The notes: generated by a model from the sequence alone, not told the origin. DNA of 64,000 bases from Paraburkholderia tropica (GCF_900109265.1 NZ_FNZM01000003.1:1-64000), one strand, 5' to 3'; counted from the first letter of the stretch, positions 45,439 to 55,352 are shown. Numbers and translations are program-made.

Positions 45439-46674
45439 ATGGGATTCTTCGACCGTTTCCGCAAAACGCCGGCTCCGCCGCCGCCGCCGACCCTGGCGGA
45501 ATTCGCCGAGCTGTTCATGGCCGCGTTGCGCGCAGCGGGCGACACGCGCACGTGGCGCACGGAGCTGACCCACTCGCGTCTCGTGCAGACGGGACTTGCC
45601 GAAGGCGAGCAGCCGGCCTTCATCAATTTGCCGAACATGCACCGGGATTACGCCGATGCCGCGCCCGACGCGCGTGAGGCCACGATGCGCCGCGCGGTGG
45701 CGGGGATGATGCATCAAGACGTGCCCGCCACGCTCGCCGAGGCGAAGGCGCGACTGCGGCCTGTGATCCGCAGCGCGACCGAGCGCGGCTATCTCGATCT
45801 GCAGACGCACGGCCACGCGAAGCGCCCCGATCTCGCGTACCGCACCTTGTGCGAGAACCTCGAAATCGGCATTGCCTGCGACGGCGAGTTCAACGTGATG
45901 CGGCTGAACCATGCGCAGCTCGCGACGTGGGGCGTGAGTTTCGACGAGGCGCTTGCCTTCGCCATCGACAATCTGCGCGAGACTTCGTCCACGCCATGGC
46001 TGGCCTTGCAGAACGGCGTGTTTCTCTCGCAGTTCGGCGACTTCTACGACGCCTCGCGCCTGTTGCTGACTGACCTGCTGTATCGCCAGTCGATCTCCGG
46101 CGCGCCCGTGGTGATGGCCCCGAACCGCGCGGTGCTGCTGCTGACGGGCGATCGCAACGAAGCGGGCTTGCAGACGCTGGTGGAACTGGCCGAGCAGGCG
46201 TACGCGCAATCGCGTCCGCTGCCGCCGCTCATGCTGCGCTGGAACGGCGAGGCGTGGGAGCGCTTCGTGCCGCCCGCGCTCGCGGCGCGGCTGCATCGCA
46301 TGCGTCTGCGCGAACGCGACGCCGATTATCAGGACCAGCAGGATGCGCTCGTTGCGCTGCACGCGCGCGAAGGTCGCGACGTATTCGTCGCGAAGCACAC
46401 GGTTCTGCAAAGCGCCGATGGCGAGCAGCGCAGCGTGTGCGCGTGGAGCGAGGGCGTCCACGCGTTGCTGCCCGATACCGACTTCTTCGTGCTGGTGCGC
46501 GCGGCGACGAAGCAGACCGCGTTCGTGCCGCGCGCCGTGGTCATGGCGCGTTTCGCCGATCATCTGAAGCCGACGTCGTATTTGCCGGTGCGGCATGAAG
46601 TGGTGAGCTTCCCCGACCAGACGGAATTCGAGGAAATGCTCGCGAGCTACGAAAAGTTGCCGTCGGGCGGTTGA
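45439..46674 (+). CDS. Conserved protein, DUF1444-like
   Basis: 411-residue cytosolic protein with no signal or membrane segment. The beginning MGFFDRFRK is followed by a Pro stretch, and the body reads ...AYRTLCENLEIGIACDG..., LQNGVFLSQFGDFYDASRLLL, VVMAPNRAVLLLTGDRN. The pattern resembles the DUF1444 (YtpQ) family of unknown function; I am not sure of the assignment. No strong ribosome site is visible. It is flanked by long gaps and stands alone. Confidence 0.72.
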   Translation: MGFFDRFRKTPAPPPPPTLAEFAELFMAALRAAGDTRTWRTELTHSRLVQTGLAEGEQPAFINLPNMHRDYADAAPDAREATMRRAVAGMMHQDVPATLAEAKARLRPVIRSATERGYLDLQTHGHAKRPDLAYRTLCENLEIGIACDGEFNVMRLNHAQLATWGVSFDEALAFAIDNLRETSSTPWLALQNGVFLSQFGDFYDASRLLLTDLLYRQSISGAPVVMAPNRAVLLLTGDRNEAGLQTLVELAEQAYAQSRPLPPLMLRWNGEAWERFVPPALAARLHRMRLRERDADYQDQQDALVALHAREGRDVFVAKHTVLQSADGEQRSVCAWSEGVHALLPDTDFFVLVRAATKQTAFVPRAVVMARFADHLKPTSYLPVRHEVVSFPDQTEFEEMLASYEKLPSGG

Positions 46675-47234
46675 TCGGCGCTATCTGCATTACTGCAACT
46701 AACAGCCAATTCAGGCTCTCGCTCGGAGCCAAAGCGCCCGAGACACGTCCACGTCGATTCCAAAGCGCGGCCTGCAACCGCACGGCCGCGCGTTATGTCC
46801 CCATCGTTTACACGAACGCGCCGTATGCGTTCGCGCCCCGATAACTCACCGCCTCCCGCGCTTCATCCGCGCATAAATCCGCGCACGCCCACCCGCCCAA
46901 CCCGCCTCGAACTTCAGCGACCTTAGCGACGCGCGGCGGCCACTGCTATAGAATCGCGGCTCCAGTCTTCGAGACGAGCGGCGTCAGTGCTGGATCCGTT
47001 CGGTCCGCTCGATCAATCGGCACGCCTGTCCGGGCGTTGCGTCAAGATGTAGTGTCAAGTGCTCTGCTTTTCGCGGCGACTTCGGCGCCGCTTACCGCCC
47101 AGCAACGGGCGGCCAGCTTCTTGCGTAATCGCTTGGGTCAACGGGCTTTCCGGGAGCCTCGAGGCATACGCCGGCAGCTCATTAGCTAGCAGCTCATTAC
47201 CCAGCAACACACGTTAGAACTCAAGCAGATTTAT
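46675..47234. other. Long leader region upstream of lysP
   Basis: 560 bp with no gene. GCAGCTCATTA occurs twice at 47174-47184 and 47189-47199, 15 bp apart and about 40 bp before the lysP start. Otherwise nothing specific. The length would allow a long untranslated leader, but no known riboswitch fold was recognised. Confidence 0.4.
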
Positions 47235-48791
47235 ATGGATTCGCATCCGCATCGCGCCCCGGAAAGTGGTTCCGGCGCCCGGGACAACGCACCGTCCCTG
47301 CATCGCAGTCTCAAAGCCCGACACCTCACCATGATCGCCATCGGCGGCTCGATTGGCACGGGCCTGTTCGTCGCGTCGGGCGCGTCCATTTCGCAGGCCG
47401 GTCCCGGCGGCGCGATGGCCGCGTACCTCGTGATCGGCCTGATGGTCTACTTCCTGATGACGAGCCTCGGCGAAATGGCCGCGTTCATGCCGGTTTCCGG
47501 CTCGTTCGCGACCTACGGCGCAAAGTTCGTCGACGAGGGCTTCGGCTTCGCGCTCGGCTGGAACTACTGGTACAACTGGGCGGTGACCATCGCCGTCGAA
47601 CTGGTCGCCTCGCAGCTCGTGATGGGCTACTGGTTCCCGCATGTCTCGGGCGTCTGGTGGAGCGCCGGGTTCCTCTGCGTGATGTTCCTGCTCAACGCGC
47701 TGTCCGTACGCGGCTTCGGCGAGGCGGAATACTGGTTCTCGCTCATCAAGGTGATTACCGTGATTGCGTTCATCGGCGTGGGTCTGCTGATGATCGTCGG
47801 CATTCTCAAGGGCGGCGCCGATCACGTTTGGGGCAATTTCATGCTCGAAGGCGGACCGTTCACGGGCGGCCTGCCGGCCTTGCTCGGCGTGACGATGATC
47901 GCGGGCTTCTCGTTCCAGGGCACCGAACTGATCGGCGTGGCGGCGGGCGAATCGGAGAATCCCGGCCAAACCATTCCGCGCGCGGTGCGTCAGGTGTTCT
48001 GGCGCATTCTGCTGTTCTACGTGCTGGCGATTTTCGTCATCGGCCTGCTGATTCCGCACACCGATCCGAACCTGCTGAAGTCCGACGTCACCGATGTCGG
48101 CGTGAGCCCGTTTACGCTCGTGTTCCGCCGCGCGGGTCTGGCCGTCTCGGCCGGCGTGATGAACGCGGTCATCCTGACGGCCGTGCTGTCGGCGGGCAAC
48201 TCGGGCATGTACGCGTCCACGCGGATGCTCTACAACCTCGCGGTCGAAAATCGCGCGCCGAAGGTGTTCGCGAAGCTGTCGTCGAGCGGCGTGCCGCGCA
48301 ACGCGCTGTACGCCACGACGGCCGTGGGCGCGCTGTGTTTTCTCTCGTCGATGTACGGCGACAAGACCGTCTACATGTGGCTGCTCAATACCTCGGGCAT
48401 GACGGGCTTCATCGCGTGGCTCGGCATTGCCGTGAGCCATTACCGCTTCCGCAAGGGCTTCGTCGCGCAGGGTTACTCGCTCAAGCAACTGCCTTATACG
48501 TCGAAGTGGTTTCCGATCGGGCCGATCTTCGCGTTCGTGGTGTGTCTGGTCATCATGCTCGGCCAGGACTATCAGGCCTTCGTCGCCGACAGGATCGACT
48601 GGGCGAGCGTGCTGGCCACGTATATCGGCATTCCGCTGTTCGCGCTGATGTGGCTCGGCTATCGTCTCGTGAAGAAGAGCCGCTTCATCGGTTACGACGA
48701 GATGGATATTCAGGCCTTCGCCGAACGCGCCGCCCGCTCGGCGACGTCGAACGACACGGTGGTTGTGCAGCGTGACAGCGCGGTGCAGTAA
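47235..48791 (+). CDS. lysP: Lysine-specific permease, LysP-type
   Basis: 518-residue amino-acid/polyamine superfamily transporter with 12 predicted helices. It matches E. coli LysP over nearly its whole length: LKARHLTMIAIGGSIGTGLF, GWNYWYNWAVTIAVELVA, GFSFQGTELIGVAAGESENP, NAVILTAVLSAGNSGMYAST and LLNTSGMTGFIAWLGIA. LysP imports lysine with protons and in E. coli also acts as a co-sensor for CadC. The Burkholderia form has longer N- and C-terminal tails. A bidirectional terminator follows. Confidence 0.93.
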   Translation: MDSHPHRAPESGSGARDNAPSLHRSLKARHLTMIAIGGSIGTGLFVASGASISQAGPGGAMAAYLVIGLMVYFLMTSLGEMAAFMPVSGSFATYGAKFVDEGFGFALGWNYWYNWAVTIAVELVASQLVMGYWFPHVSGVWWSAGFLCVMFLLNALSVRGFGEAEYWFSLIKVITVIAFIGVGLLMIVGILKGGADHVWGNFMLEGGPFTGGLPALLGVTMIAGFSFQGTELIGVAAGESENPGQTIPRAVRQVFWRILLFYVLAIFVIGLLIPHTDPNLLKSDVTDVGVSPFTLVFRRAGLAVSAGVMNAVILTAVLSAGNSGMYASTRMLYNLAVENRAPKVFAKLSSSGVPRNALYATTAVGALCFLSSMYGDKTVYMWLLNTSGMTGFIAWLGIAVSHYRFRKGFVAQGYSLKQLPYTSKWFPIGPIFAFVVCLVIMLGQDYQAFVADRIDWASVLATYIGIPLFALMWLGYRLVKKSRFIGYDEMDIQAFAERAARSATSNDTVVVQRDSAVQ

Positions 48792-48825
48792 GCCGAGCGC
48801 AAAGCCAAAAGAAAAGCCCAAAGAA

Positions 48826-48861
48826 AAACCGCCCGCGTTTTGCAACGCGGGCGGTTTTTTT
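48826..48861. terminator. Bidirectional rho-independent terminator
   Basis: AAACCGCCCGCGTT at 48826-48839 pairs perfectly with AACGCGGGCGGTTT at 48844-48857. T residues follow on the plus strand and A residues precede it, so it can stop both lysP and the convergent porin gene. Confidence 0.92.
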
Positions 48862-48900
48862 ACGTCTTCGAACCCGGCGCCCATCGCGGGCGCCGCGTCA

Positions 48901-49986
48901 TCAGAAGATGTTGCGCAGACCGATTGCAACGCCGGTCTGGTTGTTGCGACCCGGGTAGTCGGCGAGGTAAGCGCCCGTGCCGCGCGTGAAGTCGACCGTG
49001 CCGTAGACTTCCGTGCGCTTCGAGAGCGAGTACTCGGCGAGCAGCGTGGCCGAGTAGTTGATACCGACGCCGTAACCGCCGTCAGCCAGCGCGGCATTGC
49101 GCGCGTGACCGTAGTAGCCGGCCAGCGTGATCGCCAGCGGCGCCGTGGCTTGCCACGTCGAGCCGACGTAGAAGTTGTCGTCGATACGGTTCTGGCTCGA
49201 AATCAGGGCGGGCGCGCCGCTGACCTGTTGCTGCGCCTGGTCGACCGTACCCGTGTTGTCCTGCGAATGCAGCCAGCCGGCCAGCAGACGCACCGACGGC
49301 ACGACCGTGTAGACGAGGCCCACGTTGGCGATGTTGAACTTCTTGCCCGAGACGTCGTTCTGCTGGAAGCCCACGAGACCTTGCACCGGACCGAACGCGT
49401 ACGAAGCCGTGAAGCCGTACATCGAGTTCTCGCCCGTGCTGCCCGCGACGCCGCCGAAGCCGTACATCGCTTCGACGTGCAGGCCGGCGATCGTGTTCGT
49501 GTACTTCGCCGAGTTGTTCGTGAAGAGGAACGGGCCGACCGGGTTGTATGCCCAGCTGTCCTGCCAGTAGTCGGCGACGGTCAGCGGGTCGAACGTGTTG
49601 CCCATTTCGTCGAAGAACGGCGTTTGCTGGCGACCGAAGGTCAGCGTGCCGTACTTCGTGTTCGAAAGGCCGACGTACGCGTTACGCTGGAACAACTGGT
49701 TGTTCGAGTTCGCGAGCTTGCCGTTGAACAGATTGAACTGGTTTTCCAATTTGAAGATGGCCGACGTGCCGCCGCCCAGATCTTCCGTGCCCTTCAGGCC
49801 CCAGCGGCTCGGCGTCACGACGCCTTCGCGCATTTCGACGAGGCCGTCGTTGTTCGAATTGGCGTTGGTCTGGTAACGCACCGCCGTATCGACGAGACCG
49901 TAGAGCGTGACCGAGCTCTGTGCGAATGCCGATTGGGCCGATGCGGCCAGCAGTGCGACGCCGAGCGCCGCGGTGGTCTTTTTCAT
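48901..49986 (-). CDS. Gram-negative porin (OpcP/Omp38 type)
   Basis: 361-residue trimeric outer-membrane porin of the Burkholderiales type. Signal peptide MKKTTAALGVALLAASAQS ends at AFA22. The mature protein begins QSSVTLYGLVDTAVRY, continues with RWGLKGTEDLGGGTSAIFKL and RNAYVGLSNTKYGTLTFGRQ (loop to constriction), and ends GVAIGLRNIF with a terminal Phe, the barrel-insertion signal. These proteins let small hydrophilic solutes pass. It stands alone with its promoter at about 49990-50200. Confidence 0.94.
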   Translation of the reverse strand: MKKTTAALGVALLAASAQSAFAQSSVTLYGLVDTAVRYQTNANSNNDGLVEMREGVVTPSRWGLKGTEDLGGGTSAIFKLENQFNLFNGKLANSNNQLFQRNAYVGLSNTKYGTLTFGRQQTPFFDEMGNTFDPLTVADYWQDSWAYNPVGPFLFTNNSAKYTNTIAGLHVEAMYGFGGVAGSTGENSMYGFTASYAFGPVQGLVGFQQNDVSGKKFNIANVGLVYTVVPSVRLLAGWLHSQDNTGTVDQAQQQVSGAPALISSQNRIDDNFYVGSTWQATAPLAITLAGYYGHARNAALADGGYGVGINYSATLLAEYSLSKRTEVYGTVDFTRGTGAYLADYPGRNNQTGVAIGLRNIF

Positions 49987-50218
49987 GTCTTCCCCGTTTC
50001 TATTCGTCTGGATCGCCGCGCGGCAGGCGCGCTAGCGGTCGGATCTGGATAACCCGTGCGCGCCGGCGGAGTCCAGCGCGCTGAAAGTGGCGCAATGATA
50101 TTTCGAACAATTTAAATTCCTGTAATGAAATCGACGCGCTGTCGCCCTTCTGCAACAAGGCCCTGCCGCGGGGTTGACGGTTTTCGGCGCGCTGCCAGGG
50201 TCCGCTTTTAAAGCCGTT

Positions 50219-51178
50219 TTAATGCGTGTTTAAGGGGAATTGCTGATTGAAACCTGGCGCGACGTCGATCCGGGTCTTGATGACGTCGGCGCGGTGATAG
50301 AGGTCGGTGGTGCGCTGCTGCTCGGCGATCAGGCTGCTGTCGATGGCCACCGGTTGCAGTTGCGCGCGCTGATAAACGGTCTTGAGCACGTCGGCGGGCA
50401 GGCCCGTCACGCGCGACTGAATGGCCGCGACTTCGTCCGGATGCGCGAGCGCCCAGCGCTGGCCTGCCGCCACGCGCTGCACGAAGTCGGCGATTTCGGC
50501 GTGTTTGGTGCGGATCGCTTCGTCGGTCGCGGCCTCGAAGCTCAGGCCCGACGAGACGCCCACGCCGTTCGCGATGCTGCGGTCGTGATCGCGCGACTCG
50601 GCCAGCGCCACGTACGGGTCCCACGTGGACCATGCGTCGACGGTGCCGGAAGCAAGCGCGGCTTTCGCGTCGGCGGGCTGCATGAAGGCCCACGTCACGT
50701 CGCTGAGTTTCAGATGCGCGCGCTCCAGCGTGGCCACGGCGAGGTAATGGCCGATCGAGCCGCGCGTGGTGGCGATGCGCTTGCCCTTGAGATCGGCGGC
50801 ATCGCGGATCGGCGACGACGCGCTCACGAGGATCGCGAGATCGACGGGTACCGAGCGCGTGGCGGAGACCGCGCGAATGCGCGCCCCGGCGGCGTACGCG
50901 AAGATGAGCGGCGCGTCGCCGAGACCGCCCACGTCGATCGCGCCCGCGTTGAGCGCTTCGCCGAGCGTTTGCGCGGCCGGAAAGTTGAACCACTCGATCT
51001 TGTACGGCACGTCCTTCAATTGACCCGATGCTTCCAGAATGCCGCGCGTCTGCAATTGCTGATCGCCGACCTTGAGCGTGGTCTGCGCATGCGCCGTGCC
51101 GGCGAAACAGGCGAACGACGCCGCGAGCGCGGCGACCGCGGTGTGAACGAAGCGAAAGCGTGAAGCGGAACGGCGCAT
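50219..51178 (-). CDS. Aliphatic sulfonate-type ABC substrate-binding protein
   Basis: 319-residue periplasmic binding protein of the SsuA group. Signal peptide ends at about AHA31. DQQLQTRGILEASGQLKDVPY, FNFPAAQTLGEALNAGAIDVGGLGDAPL and TRGSIGHYLAVATLER are characteristic. AGGATCGCTCC precedes the ATG. No permease or ATPase gene is adjacent, so it must use the transporter at 37879-39776 or one outside the window. It is divergent from a LysR gene. Confidence 0.9.
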   Translation of the reverse strand: MRRSASRFRFVHTAVAALAASFACFAGTAHAQTTLKVGDQQLQTRGILEASGQLKDVPYKIEWFNFPAAQTLGEALNAGAIDVGGLGDAPLIFAYAAGARIRAVSATRSVPVDLAILVSASSPIRDAADLKGKRIATTRGSIGHYLAVATLERAHLKLSDVTWAFMQPADAKAALASGTVDAWSTWDPYVALAESRDHDRSIANGVGVSSGLSFEAATDEAIRTKHAEIADFVQRVAAGQRWALAHPDEVAAIQSRVTGLPADVLKTVYQRAQLQPVAIDSSLIAEQQRTTDLYHRADVIKTRIDVAPGFNQQFPLNTH

Positions 51179-51358
51179 GGAGCGATCCTCGATAGCTGAA
51201 CAGATGGGAATGGCCCCACGATAAGCAGCGCATCGTCATAACGCAAACGCATTGTTCTTCTATCTAAATATGCAAGAAGCGGTAGGCCGAGCTTGAACCC
51301 GAGCGGTCATTGCGGCTAAGCTTGTGCACGTCAGATGCATTTCGCAGGAACTCCATTC

Positions 51359-52270
51359 ATGAAACTCGACGAGATCGAAGCCTTCGTGGCCGTCGTGCGC
51401 AGCGAATCGCTGAGCCAGGCCGCCGAAGCGCTCGAACTGACTCAACCCGCCGTCACGCGCCGCATCCAGAACTTCGAGGAAGCGCTGGGCGTCGCGCTGC
51501 TCGACCGCAACACCAAGCCGTTGCGCGCCACGCCGATGGGCCGCACGGTCTACGAACAATGCCGCGCGATCCAGCGCGAAGTCGACGCGCTGCGCCAGCT
51601 CGTGAACGACGGCGCGCCGCTCGCGGGCGTGCTGCGCCTCGGCGTCGCGCAAACGGTCGCCGACATCGCCATGCTCGACGCGCTGCAGGCGCTGCGCGCG
51701 GCGCATCCCGAATTGCAGGCGCGGGTGTCGACCGGCTGGGGCGCACCGCTGCTGCAAAAAGTGGAAGACGGCGAACTCGATGCCGCCGTGGTGCTGCTGC
51801 CCGCGAATCGTGCGCTGCCCGAGACGCTGGCGGGCGAGATGCTCGGCACGCTCAAGCTCGCCGTGGTCGCGCAAAAAGGCTTGCTCAAGCGGCGCGCGCA
51901 TACGCTGGCGGAGTGCCAGGCGTATGGCTGGGTGCTCAATCCGGACGGCTGCGGCTTTCGCGCGGGCTTGCAGCACGCGCTCGCCGCGCAGGGCCATTCG
52001 CTGCGGCTGAACCTTGAAACGCTGGGCGCGGAATTGCAGCTCGGGCTGGTCGCCGACGGCGTGGGTCTCGGCCTCGTGCCGCAGCCGCTCGTGACCGCGA
52101 GCGCGCACGCGGATCGACTCGATGTCGTGCAGATCGCCGATTTCAAGCCGGAAATCGCAGTGTGGATCGTGCGTTCGCGCGCAATCGGGCGTATGGAATC
52201 GGCGCTTGCGGTGCTTGCACAAAGTATCGCGCGCCGCTTCAAGGCGGCGCGCATCGCTAAAGCGGCATGA
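51359..52270 (+). CDS. LysR family transcriptional regulator of the sulfur cluster
   Basis: 303-residue LysR-type regulator. MKLDEIEAFVAVVRSESLSQ then LELTQPAVTRRIQNFEEALG forms the winged helix, and a ligand-binding domain follows with VEDGELDAAVVLLPANRALP. ATG at 51359 has AGGA upstream and is preferred over one 24 bp earlier. It lies between the divergent binding-protein gene and the convergent rhodanese operon, and is a natural candidate to control one or both. Confidence 0.9.
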   Translation: MKLDEIEAFVAVVRSESLSQAAEALELTQPAVTRRIQNFEEALGVALLDRNTKPLRATPMGRTVYEQCRAIQREVDALRQLVNDGAPLAGVLRLGVAQTVADIAMLDALQALRAAHPELQARVSTGWGAPLLQKVEDGELDAAVVLLPANRALPETLAGEMLGTLKLAVVAQKGLLKRRAHTLAECQAYGWVLNPDGCGFRAGLQHALAAQGHSLRLNLETLGAELQLGLVADGVGLGLVPQPLVTASAHADRLDVVQIADFKPEIAVWIVRSRAIGRMESALAVLAQSIARRFKAARIAKAA

Positions 52271-52319
52271 CGGACAAGGCTCATTTCGAGCCTTGTTTTC
52301 CAGCCTCAAAACACACTGC

Positions 52320-53927
52320 TCAAATCACGAAGAACCCGTGCGTGCCGTCGCGCCCGAGTTGATCGACGAGTCCGTACTCCCATTCGAGGTACGCGTTCAT
52401 CGCCTCGCGGGCGTTGCCGGTGCCTTCATACGGACGCCGATAGCGGTCGATGCGCGGCGAGGCCAGCGTCGCTTCGCCTTCCTCCACCGGCAGCCCCGCG
52501 CGTATCCACGCCGACGTGCCGCCTTCCAGCACCTCGACGGGCTTGCCCGTGAGCGCGGCGATGTCGGGCGCCGCGAACGGCGCAAGCGCGTTCGTCATGC
52601 ACACGGCCACGTAACGCTTCGCGTCGGGCAACGCGCGCAGATCGGCGAAACCGGGCGCGAGATGCGAACGCAGCGTCCAGTACGCGCCCGGAATATGCGC
52701 CTTCACGTGATTCGCGCTCGACGTGAAATCGAGCACCACGGTGCCGTGATCCGCTTCGGCGAGCCGCGCCGCGAGTGCCTCGGGCGTGATCGACGTCACG
52801 GGCGCGGGTAACGGTTTTTGTGCTTGCCACGCGCCGTGCGCATCGAGGTCGGCGGACGACGCATCGTCGATCACATACACATCGTGATTCATCTGCGCGA
52901 GCCACGACGCCGTCATGTTCGCGCGCACGCCGTCGTCGTCGAACAGCACCACGCGCGCGCCGCGCACCGGCGCGAACATTTCCGTTTCCTGCACGAGCTG
53001 ACCGCCGGGCGCGCCGACGAAGCCGCCCGCATGCGCGTGTTCGTATTCCTCGGGCGTGCGCACGTCGAAGCGATAAGTCGTGCGCTGCGTGTCCGCCGCC
53101 CAGCGCGCGGCTTCGGCGATCGTCGTGCGGCCCACGCCCGCGCGGTCGGCCAGCGTGCGCGCCGCGCGTTGCGACGTGTCGAGCGTGGCGTCGTCGCGGC
53201 CCGCGTGTGTGTCGAAGCGGCGCGCGCTGCCGTGCTCCAGCGTCTGTCCCGCGAGCGTCCAGCCGATCGTGCCGTTGCGCAGCGCGGCGACCGGATTCGG
53301 CAGCCCCGCATTCACGAGCGATTGCGCGCCGATGATGCTGCGCGTGCGCCCCGCGCAATTGACGATCACGCGCGTGGCCGGATTGGGCGCGAGCGCGCGG
53401 GCGCGCAGCGCGAGTTCCGCGCCCGGCACGCTGATGCTGCCGGGAATGTTCATGGTGCGGTATTCGTCGAAGCGGCGCGCGTCGAGCACCACCACGTCGG
53501 CGCCGCTGCGCAGCAGCGCATCGACGGACTCGGCGGACAGCGACGGCGTATGACGCTGCGCTTCCACGAATTCTCCGAACGCCTTGCTCGGCACGTTGAC
53601 GTCGCGAAACACCTCGCCGCCCGCATCGATCCAGCCGCGCAGACCGCCTTCGAGCAGCGCGACATCGGTATAACCGAGCGCGTCGAGCCGCTGCGCCGCG
53701 CGTTCGGCGAAGCCTTCGCCGTCGTCGAGCAGGATGATCGGCACGTTGCGGCGCGGCAGTTTGGTCCACGCATCGAGTTCGAGTTTCGCGAGCGGCAGGT
53801 TCGCCGCGAACAACGGGTGGCATTGCGCGTGCGGATCTTCCTCGCGCACGTCGAGCAGGGCGATTTCGCGTTTCGCGAGCAGGGCGGCGCGCACGTCGTG
53901 AAGGCTGCGCGTGGGAAATGACTTCAT
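52320..53927 (-). CDS. Four-domain rhodanese-like sulfurtransferase
   Basis: 535-residue protein with four successive rhodanese folds at about residues 1-130, 135-270, 275-400 and 405-515. Catalytic loops read LLDDGEGFAER (no Cys), VNCAGRTRSI (Cys present), LFDDDGVRAN (no Cys) and AVCMTNALAP (Cys present). Active and inactive domains thus alternate. Such enzymes move sulfane sulfur from donors to acceptors. No signal peptide. The ATG overlaps the thiol dioxygenase stop (ATGA). Its ending VDQLGRDGTHGFFV is typical of this family in Burkholderiales. Confidence 0.9.
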   Translation of the reverse strand: MKSFPTRSLHDVRAALLAKREIALLDVREEDPHAQCHPLFAANLPLAKLELDAWTKLPRRNVPIILLDDGEGFAERAAQRLDALGYTDVALLEGGLRGWIDAGGEVFRDVNVPSKAFGEFVEAQRHTPSLSAESVDALLRSGADVVVLDARRFDEYRTMNIPGSISVPGAELALRARALAPNPATRVIVNCAGRTRSIIGAQSLVNAGLPNPVAALRNGTIGWTLAGQTLEHGSARRFDTHAGRDDATLDTSQRAARTLADRAGVGRTTIAEAARWAADTQRTTYRFDVRTPEEYEHAHAGGFVGAPGGQLVQETEMFAPVRGARVVLFDDDGVRANMTASWLAQMNHDVYVIDDASSADLDAHGAWQAQKPLPAPVTSITPEALAARLAEADHGTVVLDFTSSANHVKAHIPGAYWTLRSHLAPGFADLRALPDAKRYVAVCMTNALAPFAAPDIAALTGKPVEVLEGGTSAWIRAGLPVEEGEATLASPRIDRYRRPYEGTGNAREAMNAYLEWEYGLVDQLGRDGTHGFFVI

Positions 53928-54520
53928 GTGACGGGGTGTTCCTTGCTGAGGTCCCAGAGGTTCGGGAGAAGGTCGTTCGAATAGCCGGAGATGAACGGTT
54001 TGGGCGGCGCGTCGGCGGGATAGGTCGCGCGGCGCACCGCGCCGATGTTCGCGCCGTACACGTGGATGCTGATCGACACGCGGTCGTCGAAGGCGTTGCG
54101 CACGCGATGAATGTCGCCGATGGCGGGCGAGACCGCTTCCACGTCGCCGCGCGCGAGACGCACTTCCGCGCCGTCTTCGCGCAGCGCGCCCTGCGCGTCG
54201 CGCCGGTACGCCTGCGCATACTCCGCGCCGCGCAGCACGCCGATGAGCCCCCACACCGTATGGTCGTGCACGGGCGTGCGTTGACCCGGCCCCCAGACGA
54301 AGCTCACGACCGAAAAGCGTTCGCGCGCGTCGGCGTGCAGCAGATATTGGCAATAGCGCTCGGGCGAAGGTTGCGCGAACGCGTCGGGCAGCCAGTCGTC
54401 GTCGCGTACGAGATCGCGCAAGGCGGTGAGGCCGCGTTCGATCAGCGCAGGTTCTTCGGGCGCTTCGTCGACGAGACACGCGATCTCGCCGACGAAGTGA
54501 CGCAGTTTGTGGATCGCCAT
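53924..54520 (-). CDS. Thiol dioxygenase (cysteine/3-mercaptopropionate dioxygenase family)
   Basis: 198-residue cupin of PF05995 that adds O2 to a thiol giving a sulfinate. Iron ligands are His85 and His87 in TPVHDHTVWG and His138 in GDIHRV. The Ser-His-Tyr triad is seen as Ser151, His153, Tyr155 in SISIHVYG. The position cross-linked to Tyr as Cys in mammalian enzymes is Gly98, as in bacterial forms. Substrate may be cysteine, 3-mercaptopropionate or another thiol; sequence alone does not decide. Coupled to neighbours by overlaps at both ends. Confidence 0.9.
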   Translation of the reverse strand: MAIHKLRHFVGEIACLVDEAPEEPALIERGLTALRDLVRDDDWLPDAFAQPSPERYCQYLLHADARERFSVVSFVWGPGQRTPVHDHTVWGLIGVLRGAEYAQAYRRDAQGALREDGAEVRLARGDVEAVSPAIGDIHRVRNAFDDRVSISIHVYGANIGAVRRATYPADAPPKPFISGYSNDLLPNLWDLSKEHPVT

Positions 54521-55332
54521 CAGTCGAGCAACTCCGGTTCGGCGGCGACGAGGCCCGCGTAAAGGCTCTCGAACGCGTATTGCGCGCCGCCGGGGCGGCC
54601 CACCTGCTGATGCGTGAGCGCGGCCACGTCGTGCGGGATGCGCTGCGGCGTGCCCGCCGCTTCGGCGAGCAGTTGCGCGTGGCAGGCGTTGTCGAGCGCG
54701 ATGTACCACCACGCGGCGGCCTCCACGCTCGGGCCGGCGGTCAGGATGCCGTGATTCTTGAGGATCGCGGCCTTGTGCTGACCGAGCGCGGCGGCAATGC
54801 GCGCGCCTTCGCCGGTATCGAGCACGACGCCCTGGAAATCGTCGAACAGCGCGTGGTCCTCGTAGAACGAGCAGGCGTCCTGGGTCAGCGGATCGAGCGT
54901 GCGGCCGAGCGTCGACCACGCCTTGCCGTAGAGCGAGTGCGTGTGGGCGGCGGCTACCACGTCGGGGCGCGCTTCGTGGATGGCGGCGTGAATCGCGAAG
55001 GCGGCCTGATTGACGGGGCCGTGACCGACCACGATCTCGCCGTGCCGGTTCACGAGCAGCAGGTCCGAGACGCGGATGCGCCCGAAGTGCAGGCCGAGCG
55101 GATTGACCCAGAAGTGGTCGGGCCATTCGGGGTCGCGCGCGGTGATGTGGCCCGCGAGCCCCTGATCGAAGCCGTAGCGTGCGAACAGGCGAAACGCGCC
55201 CGCGAGCCGTTCCTGGCGATGACGGCGTTCTTCGGCGACGCTGCGCGCGCTGGCGGCGGTGTCGTCGTCGAACCAGAAGCGGCGCACGGGCGGCTGGCGG
55301 AAATCCTGGGCGATATCGAGCGTGGTGGTCAT
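54520..55332 (-). CDS. Class II aldolase/adducin family protein
   Basis: 270-residue zinc-dependent aldolase-fold protein. The metal-binding pattern is visible in VVAAAHTHSLYGKAWS and in AILKNHGILTAG. GLAGHITARDPEWPDHFWVNP is the substrate-phosphate region in true aldolases, but the start is more like the 'adducin-like' non-sugar group. It may cleave or decarboxylate a carbon skeleton. It overlaps the dioxygenase start by one base (TGATG) and lies 20 bp behind the monooxygenase gene. Confidence 0.88.
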   Translation of the reverse strand: MTTTLDIAQDFRQPPVRRFWFDDDTAASARSVAEERRHRQERLAGAFRLFARYGFDQGLAGHITARDPEWPDHFWVNPLGLHFGRIRVSDLLLVNRHGEIVVGHGPVNQAAFAIHAAIHEARPDVVAAAHTHSLYGKAWSTLGRTLDPLTQDACSFYEDHALFDDFQGVVLDTGEGARIAAALGQHKAAILKNHGILTAGPSVEAAAWWYIALDNACHAQLLAEAAGTPQRIPHDVAALTHQQVGRPGGAQYAFESLYAGLVAAEPELLD

Positions 55333-55352
55333 GATGCGTTCCGGTTCGTCGA

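Noticed and set aside
47214..49097. 627-codon leftward frame overlapping lysP
   Set aside because: Antisense shadow of a clear lysine permease; composition is His/Arg-rich without any family motif.
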